Shown: positions 24,373 to 34,900 of the stretch, in pieces
Layout of the letters: every line of letters starts with the position of its first letter
Numbering within the stretch: position 1 is the stretch's first letter
Source: Staphylotrichum longicolle
Lineage: Eukaryota > Ascomycota > Sordariomycetes > Sordariales > Chaetomiaceae
Assembly (NCBI GenBank): GCA_019096155.1
Contig: JAHCVI010000004.1
Location: 1,798,001-1,862,000, forward strand
DNA length: 64,000 nt
Direction: 5' to 3'
The notes under the pieces: model-generated
Seen by the model: the letters and a program-made list of their open reading frames with translations, nothing else
What the model was told of the DNA's origin: nothing
The model's database searches: none
Made by a program: the position numbers and the translations under genes

Positions 24373-26944
24373 ATGTCGACCTTCAACGGCCTTGTGGCCG
24401 AATTCCCTGACATCAGAGGCAAGTCCAGCGCTTTTGCTTCTGGAACCTGCATGAAATGCTGCATGGAAATCGCCACGGAAACTGGTGTGGAATTCTGCAT
24501 GGAAATTGGCATGGAAGTCGGTATGGAAATCGGCATGGAACTTGCACTTGGAAATCTGCATGGAAATCGTCGTGGAAATCTTCGTGGAAACCTGCGCGGA
24601 AACCTGCACAGAACCTGCAGGGAGTTCTACGTGGAATCTGCATGGGCGATCGCGGAACTGACAATGCATATCTAGTTGACTTCTTCCGCTCTCACCCAGA
24701 ACTGCGGCCTCCCTTGGCTTGCTTCCTGAGCCACATTCACAGCGACCATCTGGCAGGCCTGGAGAGTCTCCGCTCACCATTGTACGGACGCTGCCCGGCC
24801 ACTAAAGGGTACACTTCTGACAATTTACGCAGTGTTTACTGCTCTGCCGCCACAAAGGAGATGCTCTTGCGTCTCGAGAGATACCCATGCCGAATCAACT
24901 ATGCCAGCGGCATCCTAGAGGCGCGCATCCAGCGGTACCGTCATCTCAAGAACCTGCTTGTAAGAGCAAGATTCCCTCAGGGGAGACTTGACTTGTAACC
25001 TCATGCTCGGCAGAAACCCATACCCCTCGACACACCAACCGTCCTCGAGCTCGAGCCCGGCAACCACCTCCAAGTTACTCTTTTTGATGCCAACCACTGC
25101 CCTGGCGCAGTCATGTTCTGTAAGTTCCTTGTTCACCAGAGCTGAGACGGGCATCGGCTGACGTTCAACTGTGCAGTGTTTGAAGGACAAGGCAAGGCTG
25201 TGTTGTACACAGGAGATATGAGGAGCGAGCCCTGGTTTGTCAATGCAATTGCAAGATCACCCTCGCTAATCGAATACTCGTCCGGCCTCAAAACCCTCGA
25301 TACCATCTACCTCGACACGTCGTTCGTTGAAGACATTGATTTTCCTACCAAGTCCGAGGGAATCCGTGAGCTCCTCCAGAAGGTTTCGAGGTACCCTGCC
25401 GATACTGTCTTTCATTTTCAAGCATGGACGTACGGGTAGGCCGCCTCAAAATGATGCAATTCTCCCTGAATACCCTTTTTAACAACCTCCCAGGTACGAA
25501 GACGTGTGGATTGCGCTCTCAAAAGCCTTGGGATCCAAAGTAAGGGCAACCGTGAACTTCCACCAAACCCACAGACTCAGACTTTCCAGATCCACGTGGA
25601 CGAGTACAAGATGCTCATGTTTCGCTCTCTTGTTGCCACAAACCCGAATGAAAAGTTCGCGTCCTCGTTACACCTTTGTCCGGAAGCTCCTGGGTTGGTC
25701 GGCTTCATGTGCGGCAACACCTACCACGCGGGCTGCCTGACGCGCGACGAGACCGCCCGGCTTCACAGTTGCGAGAAAGGGAACTACTGTACGACAGTGA
25801 AGAACTCCTCAGTCGTATGGATCCGTCCCATCATCACTCGTCTTCCGGATGGCCAGACTGTTGCCGAGCTTGGCGTTGGAGGAGGCGGAGATGACCTGGA
25901 GAGGGAAGCAGAATTGGACTATCTCTCCCCTGAGGATGTCAAGTCACTTCTTGAGGCGTAAGTCAACTGCGTCCCAAGATTTGTATCACTATCTGACTAT
26001 GCAGTCTCTCCGATTTCGACCACATTTCCCCTGAACAACAGGAACAGATTGGCCAGTACTTACTCGGTATCATCACCACCGGTCGAAAAGTTCCAATCGA
26101 CTTGGAGCGAGCTGCCTTTGGAGAAGCCAATGAAACAGACCTCGTAAATGGTCTGCAAGCAATAACTAGCAAGCTCAAGATGCGTAACAAGCACCCAAAC
26201 GACAGTCACGATGGGAGACCTCTCCCAAACATCGTCACATTCCCGTATTCGCGACATTCATCCTATCCAGAGCTTTGTCACTTTGTAAAAGTATTCAGAC
26301 CGAAGGATATTTAGCCCTGCACAGTGGATCTCCCCTTGTGGTTGCGGGAAGGTTTGTCCCATCGCGAGCCTGTCGTCAAGCATTGGCTGACTCTGTTAGG
26401 AATCACAATCGAACGTCTCTTTTCGGCATGTTGCTCTGGGGACAACTTTCAGCACGACAATCTCGTTAGAGGGCGGTTTGGAGACCACGAGAACAAGGAG
26501 GCCGATGACATCGGCAGCCAGGCTACTCTTCCCTCAGTCATCAGTGTCGACAATTTCTCGCAGAATTCCCTGAACGGGACTAGACCTGCTATCCCCGGTT
26601 CCTCGTTGGCGCCAGCAGGAGGAGACTGCCAACTTTCGTCTGTTCTAGATCCTGGGCCCGGCATTGACGTGTTGGATGGCAGTCAGATGTCACAACACCA
26701 GGATACTGAGATGCACGAATCCATCGACGAGGCGGCTAGTCTCGGAGAGCTTGATCCGACGAGTCTCCTGGACTCCCAAGACTCCGCCTGTTCAGAATCG
26801 GCTCTTGAGACTCGCCTACATGCCTTTCAGTCGATGCTTCAGACTGCCAACGGCGGATTCGGACGAGAGATTGGTTTGTTGTCGACAACGGACAACCATT
26901 CTAAGCGGGAGGCCGAATTAACACGCGCCGAGCTCTTGTCCTGA
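24373..26944 (+). CDS. Artemis/SNM1-like metallo-beta-lactamase/beta-CASP DNA nuclease, with an in-frame TAG
   Basis: Family members process DNA ends and crosslinks in the nucleus. Exons 24373-24418, 24676-24781, 24833-24959, 25014-25119, 25177-25435, 25494-25539, 25590-25957, 26005-26351, 26400-26944; 650 codons, phases consistent. Metal motifs: SHIHSDHL (H35, H37, D39, H40), FDANHCPGAVMF, LYTGDMRSEP. Beta-CASP: IYLDTSFVED, and SRHSSYPEL with H437. Intron 1 (257 nt) has a GC donor (AGAG|GCAAGT) and is filled by a minisatellite. Codon 456 (26312-26314) is TAG inside FRPKDI*PCTVDLPLWL, where an aromatic residue is expected; the homologous frame continues (GITIERLFSACCSGDN), so this is a point nonsense change, a sequence error or readthrough. 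After 26944 another frame stays open to 27222, so the true C-terminus may lie there. The catalytic core precedes the TAG. Confidence 0.85.
24449..24648 (+). repeat. Degenerate 12-bp minisatellite inside intron 1 of the Artemis-like gene
   Basis: About sixteen diverged copies of a unit close to GGCATGGAAATC. Variants change GGCATG to CGTGG or CTGCATG. The unit length is a multiple of three, so all copies keep frame and several reading frames stay open on both strands. Confidence 0.9.
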
Positions 26945-27629
26945 CTGCTACTGAGACACCTAAACCCAAGTCGACACTATTAGCAGTCAATGCGAGCCCG
27001 GTATATGAGGTTGATTCTGGTGGAAGTTCCATTCCGGCATTCCTCCTTTCGGGGGCACCCGCCATGGCCGGCATCACCATCTGCTCGGGGCTTCAACTGC
27101 CGACGCCCGCATCAACCCCTGACTTGCACCTGGTTCTGGGTGTCAATACAACGTTCCCTACCGGAGGTGGACCTAATTATTCCACAAATCCGTTGCTCGT
27201 TTTACATCGCCAAGACCGGTGAACCTGGGTCATGAGCAGCATGCTCGGCTCCGAAACAGACGCAGCGACATCTTCTTGCGGCACAACCACCTTGCTCGGC
27301 GGCTTTCTTTCGCTTTTGGCCGGTATGCGCTCGAATAATACGTCGGGATTTAGCCACAGATCCGCAGCAGCCCTTGTGGCAGTTTAAGCCTAAATGCGAC
27401 CCAACTCTTGACAAGCGACTTGTGGGGAAGCCGTTTCGCCATGATGAGGGACGTGTGGGCGTAACCAAGTGAGTGGTGACCTTGAAGCATATAAGATGCC
27501 GCCGTCCAACATCGACCCTCTCCTGCAGCCACACCTTTTCACCTTCCCGGTAGCTGGATCCGGACACAGCTGGCTGCTCAGCCGGCCCGCTCTCCTTGTA
27601 CATGCACAGGCTCAGCCTACACATCCAGG
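26945..27629. other. Region between the Artemis-like and second GH43 genes
   Basis: 685 bp. One plus-strand frame is open from about 26903 to the TGA at 27220-27222 and reads TATETPKPKSTLLAVN, DSGGSSIPAFLLSGAP; this may be the real C-terminus of the Artemis-like protein. The remainder is the GH43 promoter; no separate gene is supported. Confidence 0.45.
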
Positions 27630-28863
27630 ATGGCATGGCTGAGACCCGGTACGCTCTTCACCCTTGTGGCTCTCCTTTTATCATGGACATGTCTTGTCCT
27701 TGGGCTTGCCATCGACGTTGATGGTTATAGCGGTAAAGTTGCTAGGCGTGCCGACTCAAGCCTGGCCGGGTACTTGGGGGTGTTCTTCCTCGGAGCCGAT
27801 CCTTTCGTCTACTTCTATCTCAGCAATGGCAATGACCCCCTCTCGTTCAAGGCCTTGAACAAAGGGTCGCCTATCATCAAGCCTACGAAAGGAACCGGCG
27901 GGGTCCGAGATCCAACCATCATCCCGGGAGGTGGGAACGAAGCGGGCAAGAAGTGGTACATCATAGGGACAGACCTTAATATCGGGAAGGTGGGTTGGAC
28001 TTGAGGTCAACGTGTCAACAACCCCCTGACCTGCGGACAGACGTCATGGGATGCAGCGCAGCGGACCGGGTCAAGAGGCATCTTTGTCTGGGAGAGCACC
28101 GACCTTATTAACTGGGGGAATGAGAGACTTGTTGTTGTGGAAGATGCCACCGCTGGCATGGTCTGGGCTCCTGAGGCCATCTGGGATCCCGCAAAAGGCA
28201 TGGCATCCGGGAACCATGGCTAACCGTCCACGCAAACACTGACTGTAGCAGGACAATACCTCGTCCACTGGGCATCCAAGTTTGTCCGTCATCCCCAACC
28301 AACCCAAACAGCTCTTTAAACCACCACTCACCTCTTTCCAGTACCCCACCTCCGACCCGCGCCACACCGGCTCCCCCTCCAACATCCGCATCCGCTACGC
28401 CTACACAAGCGACTTCAAGACCTTCACGACCCCGCAAACCCTCATCGACAAGTCCCCCACCAACATCATCGACCTGACCATCCTGCCCCTTAACGGCACC
28501 AACCCCAACTCCCAGTCCTTCCTCCGCTTCATGAAGGACGAGACGCGCAAGACCGTCTTCGTCGAGGTGTCCGACACTGGGCTGTTTGGCACGTGGACTC
28601 GGCCCGGCGGGGACTCCGCCGTCATCCAGTCGAGCGTCGAGGGGCCGGCCGCGTACTGGGACAATACGGTGCCTGGAAAGGTGCATCTGCTGTTGGACTT
28701 TTATGGGGCCGACGGGTACAGGCCGTATGAGAGTGGGAATCCGAAGAGCAACGGCGGGTGGACGGCGAGTAACAGGAATTCGTTTCCAAAGAATTTGAGA
28801 CATGGGAGTGTGCTGCCTGTGGATGGGGGGAGGTATGAGGCTCTGAGGTCGAGGTGGGGATAA
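27630..28863 (+). CDS. Secreted GH43-like glycosidase, second copy type
   Basis: A probable extracellular arabinan- or xylan-active enzyme of a different GH43 subgroup from the gene at 18090. Exons 27630-27989, 28041-28197, 28252-28283, 28342-28863; 356 aa. The hydrophobic signal peptide is about 1-27 (LFTLVALLLSWTCLVLGLA), and KVARR at 36-40 could be a Kex2-type propeptide site before ADSSLAGYLG. Candidate catalytic residues are D94 (GVRDPTII) and E165 (MVWAPEAIWD). Other conserved-looking blocks are FFLGADPFVYFYLSNGN, NIRIRYAYTSDFKTF and VEGPAAYWD. Intron 2 starts with GC (AAAG|GCATGG), because every downstream GT would leave an in-frame TAA; intron 3 has a poor GTCCGT donor. Both choices give the continuous reading DPAKGQYLVHWASKFYPTSD. 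Lies in tandem, 685 bp after the Artemis-like gene. Confidence 0.85.
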
Positions 28864-30478
28864 GGTTGGGCTGGGTTAGGGGGAGGAGTGCTGGTGGGGT
28901 ATGTACGATGGGGGAGGTGGTCAGAAGGAGTGGGGAAAGGGGTTTGTTGGCGAAGAGAAAAGGACAGCAAAGCGGTTTTGGCCTCGATCATGAAGGTTTT
29001 CCGGGATTTTGCGAGACTTTTCGAGCCGCCTGCCGCTTGTGAAACAACGTTACCGACGAATCGCTCGAGGTGTGACGAAAAGGGGGTGCGGAGACACGTG
29101 TTGTCATCCATGTTTGGGAGCTGGACGATGTGTCAAATACGAACCCAATGCTCCAGCTGAACGGAGCACGGCTGACACTGAGAGAAGCGGAAGAGTCTGC
29201 CAGGAGCGCTAGAGAAGCTACACGCATGCCGCTGACGTCGTGGTCACGGAGGTGGAAAGGCGAATGGCCACCTCTGTGCCCATCGCAAGGGCATTGATTT
29301 GGCCGGTTCGACTTGATGATCCGCAGTTCTGAGGGAGTCGTTACCAAGCAGCGGACAGTCAAACTGGGTCTCCCTCGACCAAAACGGTGCGAGGGCGGAC
29401 GGCTCGCCTCCCAAAAGCCCTGTGCAACTGCAGCAACCATCAAGGCTATCCCTCGGCACATACCTTTCCAAGAAGATCGGCGAAGAGTTAGGTAGTTCTT
29501 GTGAAGAGCACACCCCATAACCTCGTACAAATTCCAGCTCCTTTGGCCTCTCAGAATGCTCCATCCTCCCCGAGTCAGTTAGCCATGTGTCAAGGTGGAA
29601 CACAACTGGGCAAGACAGAACACAACTAACCAATCGCATGACACCGTTTCCCGACCCTCCAAGGCCGCAACACCCCTTCTTCACTCCCTTGCTGCCACAG
29701 GCGCAGTGGCTCACAAGGAGAACGATAAACTTTGGACGTAAACAGGAATTACCACTATCAACCTAACAACAGCCCCGCCGAGCTCGACAACCCGGCGCCA
29801 GAACACCCGCCATGAAGAGTTAAGCCAGGTTCTCATCCTGCTCCACCTTCCCCTCTCCATTCCAAAAAGGGTATCCATCTCAGTTCATGCATTCCAAGCC
29901 ACCGCAGGAGATTCAAGTAGCATATTTTTCCAGGAGGAGAGGAGCGAGGTGAGCACAACGGGTTCAAAAACGCGGGTGAAAGAGAAGCAAGATAAGTGAG
30001 GGTAGACAGAAGAGCAAGTAAAAAAGAGAACAAAAAGCCCAGTCCGATCCACTCCGATCCAGTCCAATCCGATCCGGCTCCGAATCCAAATCCGATCCAA
30101 CCCTGGGGATATCACTGAGCAGTAGTAGTAGGAGTAGTAGTAGTAGCAGAAGTAGGAGTAGTGCGCTCTATTCCTTCCGTAGCCGTCCAAGCCGACCCGT
30201 GAACAAATATGACGGGGGCTTTAAAAAAAGAGAGATGGACAAAATAAAACGAGGGGAAACGAGAGAAGACAAACGGAAAACGATTGTTATGTTCAACCTA
30301 AACACCACACACCCCCACCGCCCGCCCGCCTCAAACCACCCATCCGCGCACCAAGCAAGGAGAACACACCCACCCACCCACCCAACCATTCACCCAACCA
30401 AAAACATGCAAACCAAACCAAACCAAACCCACCGTCCGCACCAAAAGAGAAACGCAAACAAAAAAAGAGCCCTTCGCA
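28864..30478. other. Convergent 3' region of the GH43 and vosA genes
   Basis: 1.6 kb without a supported gene. It holds a degenerate TCCGATCC repeat (30041-30100), an (AGT)n/(GGA) microsatellite (30121-30162) and an A/C-rich stretch with (CACC)n at about 30366-30384. Confidence 0.5.
30041..30162. repeat. Degenerate TCCGATCC array followed by an AGT microsatellite
   Basis: Six or more imperfect copies of TCCGATCC/TCCAATCC at 30041-30100, then an AGT-based trinucleotide repeat at 30121-30162 with GGA and GCA interruptions. Confidence 0.8.
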
Positions 30479-31955
30479 TCACCTATCCTCCATCTCCAAC
30501 CCAGGCAACGCAATCCCCAACCCGCCCCCTGCATGCTGATGCCCATGCCCCGCATGGTGATGCGCCCCCGCCAGCCCCGCGGCGGTGTGATACGGCAGGC
30601 TCGTCGGGGGTACATGACGGCCGCGGCCGCGCCGGTCGGGTACGGGTACGGCGGGCTCCGCCGGCTGCCCGGCGAGAAGGTCGACGTGGCGGACCCGGGT
30701 CCGGCGGCGGCCGGCGAGTGCGGCGGGAGGTGGGTCGTGTCGAGGCGCGGCATCGAGTGCGGGCCGTAGGGGCTGGCATGGGGAGGTTGGCCAGGGTCGG
30801 CTGTTGGGGAGGGTAGCTCGTCGCGGCGGAGGCGGCGGTGGTGACGGTGAGCGGGTAGATGGAGGTGAGGGGATCCGGGACGGTGCGCGGCCCGGCGGCC
30901 GAGTGCGCGTGGTGGGCGTGGTGAGAGTGGTGCGCGGCGGCGGCGTAGGGGTGATAGGTGGTTGTGTCGGTGTCGTAGCCGCCGCCGCCGGGGGTGCTGC
31001 TGGTGTGCGGGCTGTCTGGGGCGTCCATGCGGGGCCGCTTGTGCGGGGGTTTCGCGTGTTGGTCGTCGTAGGGCGCGTAGCCGTAAGGGCTGGCGGTGTA
31101 CTCGCCGGGGCGCATCTGGGGGGACTCGCTGTAGTAGCTCCCTTGGGAGCCCATGGAGCTGCGTGCGCGGTCGAGCTGGGCTTGGTCGTGGAGGCTGCTG
31201 AGGCGGCGGAGGTGGTGCGGGGAGTGGCCGTTGGGGCTGAGGTCGTGGTTCGCGTCGTGCGGGAGGTACCCGTGTATCCCCTGTGACGCGCGGATCTGGT
31301 CGGCCTGGCTGATGGTGCGCTTCTTGGTTGAGACGGTGCGCGAGTCCTTGCGCAGGCGGAGCCGCACGCCTTGGTCGCTGAAGGAGCGCGTCAGAAATGT
31401 CGACTCGGCTAACCCAGGGAACGTCTTGGTCGCGTAGACGACAAACGGGTCGGATACGGTGCGTGAGAGTAGCCAGCACTCCTTTTCGGCCAGCTTGAGC
31501 TCGTAAAGAATAAATGCGAGTCGGTAGGTCCCCACTCTTCTTACGGAGAGGTCACCAAATACGAAGAACCCGCCTTGGCTGTTGTCTGTGTCTTTGAGAC
31601 TGTAAAGAGACGATACTAGCGTGCCCGTTAAGTCGCTTTCTTTCGGCCCCGTTTGTTCATCTTGGTCTTCGTCGCCCTTGCGGATGAGCCTGGCGGTCAG
31701 GATCAAGTATGGGTTCTGGAGGAATGTCCTGGCCGGGTCCTTCCTGGGGTTGACCATGAGCTGCACGATAGGTGGAGGATCGATCGGCTTGCGCTCTGCA
31801 CATCGTGTTAGCTGGTCCAAATTGAGAAACAAGAGACGGGAAATGAGACATAGACAAGGAGGGTTACCTTTACCCTTACCGATGGCAACGCAGGCATACT
31901 TGGGCTGTTGCCGTACCGCCAACTCGAAGTCGCCCTGTCCCAATGTTGACATCAT
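30479..31955 (-). CDS. vosA: Velvet-family regulator VosA (spore viability), two apparent frameshifts in the tail
   Basis: VosA is a DNA-binding velvet protein that controls spore maturation, trehalose and conidiation, alone or with VelB (Aspergillus knowledge). Exons 31955-31868 and 31795-30479; intron 72 nt. The velvet domain spans about residues 8-200: FELAVRQQPKYACVAIGKGK, ERKPIDPPPIVQLMVN, LTGTLVSSLYSLKD, GGFFVFGDLSVRRVGTYRL, FPGLAESTFLTRSFSDQG. A nuclear signal (KKRTISQADQIR) and a His/Pro-rich tail follow. At the G run 30780-30783 the homologous tail moves to another frame (HASPYGPHSMPRLDTTHL), and at 30606-30610 to a third (TSLPYHTAAGLAGAHHH) ending in LPGLEMEDR and stop at 30479. One missing C on the coding strand at each run restores a single frame. 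As printed, the first frame stops at 30483 instead. Converges with the GH43 gene at 27630. Confidence 0.88.
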
Positions 31956-34900
31956 GGTGTGGGTTTTCTTTTTGGTGAAGTCTTCAAAAGGAGAATGTGA
32001 TGAAGCCAAGGCTCCAGGAAGCCCTGTGCAGGCTGACGTGTCCGGCAGGCGCAACAAGTGTCAGTGTTGTCGCCGCCGAATGCGTCCTGCTGTTTGGAAG
32101 TTGTGACGAGGTAAGGCGAGGCAACCGAGGCCTGGCGTATTATGAGTGAAACAAGAACCAGAGAGTTTAAAGCTCTGGAGGAACTGGTCAGTAAATCGGG
32201 TGGGAGGTGGAAGACTGTTTATGGTATCCAGTCGAGGATGAGGGGGAAGCGGGTGTGGCTGAACAGGGGGTGGGTGTAAGAGGAACTGACTGAAGTAAGC
32301 GACGGTCGACACGACGCAGGTCCGCAGAGGTGTGGTGCTGAGGCCGGCCGGGGGTTGGCAATGCAGAAGCCGGTTATGACTTGCTCTTCGGTCACCGGGA
32401 CGTTCGGTCTCAGTGGGCGGGGCAAGCCGGCACCCGTGGGGGATGGGGGGGAAAGGGAACGGGTCGAGAACAAGCGCCAAGCGCGTGCCGTGAGGGTTGC
32501 GGGAAGAGTACGAGATGGTGGTATACTTCTAGCGTGCGCAGCATGCAGTGTCAAGACGTCTGCGTTGCGGTGCTGGAAACTATGTGCGTTACAGCGACTC
32601 GACCGTGGCCAAAATGGGTGGAATGCGTTGGGCGGAGGAGTTGTGGTGTATAAGCGCCAAAGGGACGATGTCGCCGTCCAACCTCTTGCCTTCCCAACAG
32701 TTGCTTCCACTCTTGTTTCTTCCAACTCTTGTGCTTCTGTCTCACGCTTCCTCTTTCTCGCCTGCCCTTGAACCGAGGCCTTGTTGATCGAGGGCGGTTC
32801 TGGGACGATGGTTACGTCGGTTGGACGGTAAGAAGCCACGCTTTTCCGCTGAACACTGGAGATAGTGTTGGTAATGTCGGTTTGGAAACCAGGGACACAG
32901 TGAGTTCGTCCGAGGACCCAGGTTTGTTTGTCAGTCGTCAAGATTGCCAAGCTGTCAGACAGCAGTGCTCGAGGGCGCCCAGGCACGTTCCGGGGGCAAG
33001 ATACACTTTTGAGGGTTGGACGGGGCAGGAGGGGCAGCCAGTCAAGGGGCTCCAGGTCGGGAAAAAAAGTCAGTGGTCGATGGCACTGCTGGAACTCGGC
33101 CAGGTTGTTGCAGACGGCAGAGTGTAGATCCGGAGAACGGGGCAGACCCAGTCAGGAGCGTAATGCCGTCCGTGTCTGATGCCTGCGGATGCTGAACCGG
33201 TGTCTTTGTATCTGCGAGGATGTTGTTCCGGCAGAGATTGGAGATGATCGTCTGGAACCGGTTACGCAGTGAAGGGTGGATGGGACGAAATAAATGGGGG
33301 AAGTACATGTAGGGAGGTAGATCAGATATAGCTACCGCAGCATGCTAAGTTGCAGCGGAGTCGCGACGAAAGAGACAGGGGATTCCGGAATGCCACCCAG
33401 TCATGGCCGTTGCCGAGTCCGGAGTGGAGGCGGACCTCAATAATAGAATGGGCGGCCAGTGATATGATTGACAGTGGGTGTCTGGAAGCATCTGGGGTTG
33501 CTGTTTCTTCAACGGCAAGGCTCCCAGGGCCACCCCGGGTACCCCATGCCTCGCCTCGACCTTTGACAGCTCAAGGGCTCAGGGCTTTTGCCTTCTGGTA
33601 CCAAGGAGCCAGGCATCCAGGATGAGGTGACTCGGCGATGCGCGGGAGCGGCGAGGAGGGGTTCCTGTGTGTTTTCGGGAGCTAGGGCTCCCTGCCATGG
33701 CCCCCCGACAGAACAACAGTTGCTAACATGGCCCTGACAACCGCGCGCCGGCAGACCACCCGACCAAGTTGCAGGGGACGGGAACAGGGCAGGGAGTGCA
33801 GGACCAGGGTGGGTCGAGATGCCAACGCCGCACGATGGTTGACTGACAGACGGGAAGTCCTTGGCGGCGTTTGCGGTCCTGAATCTCGTTTCTCTGATGA
33901 TGGCCAGACACCCGTTCCGCTTCCCAAAGGGTCTCCCGCGTCACACCACGCAAACGGGGCCCGCTGACCCTGAGGGTCTTTCCGGAGTTTAATGGTTCAG
34001 TGATGGCCTCAGGAGGGACCAAGACTCGGAGGAGCTGCCACCAGCCCTTGAGAAGCAAGCAAGCCCTGGAGCGTCCAAGCCTTTTACCCTGGACAGGGCA
34101 GAGTAAGTACCCAGTACGCGCCAAGGTGACGATACCCTTCTGGATAAATGTGCCGGAAGTCAGGCTTGGGTCGTGCCACTAGCAAAAGGCGCCACTACCA
34201 TCGACCAGCCGCCTCTTGTCCATGCTTGACCTGGCATAGCGCCAGGGAAAGCTCCGAGCGACCAGGTACCCAGTACCAGGGGTCGGCTTTCCGCTCCTCC
34301 CCCGCAGACAGCTGCACCAGGTCCTGCCACAACGCGGTTCTCGGAGCAGCATGTCGCGAATTGCTGGGACTGAGGTCGCATCTGGGCCGCTTTACGCAGT
34401 CTGCCGGACTGATCTGCTGCTGCCGGTCATGTCATTGTTGACATAACCATTCCCATCTTTTCGCCTCACTCCAGATTGCTCACGGTTCTCTTGGGTCCCA
34501 CACCCTTCAGCTTCACCCCCCACTTTCTTGAGGACCCCCGCTGCTGCTGACGTGCTGGGGGAAGCTTGCTGGGGGCAGGGCGGTCAAGCCAGGCGAGCCA
34601 GGCGAGCCAGGCTTTCTTTCTCGAACAATGGGTTCCCGGCATTGAACGATCCACCGTCCGACAGTTCCGTTCTGGGCTTCTTGTTGTCTGTGCGCTGCAT
34701 GCATGCATTAACGCAGGAGTTGCCTCTAAACCCTTTCCAGCCCCTGCTAGCTGGCCGGTTCCGTCTCTCTTAGTCGAGGCAGCTCTCACTCGAGGCTCGC
34801 CTTGCACGGGTGTCCATCAGTCCGAACTCCTAGTGCAACTGTGCTGAGCCTGGCTTGTCTGGAGCTCCCCCTCCCCCCCCCCCTCCCCCCACCACCCCGG

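Noticed and set aside
27202..27636. A 144-codon minus-strand open frame upstream of the second GH43 gene
   Set aside because: It overlaps the GH43 promoter and start codon in antisense, and has no conserved-looking segment.
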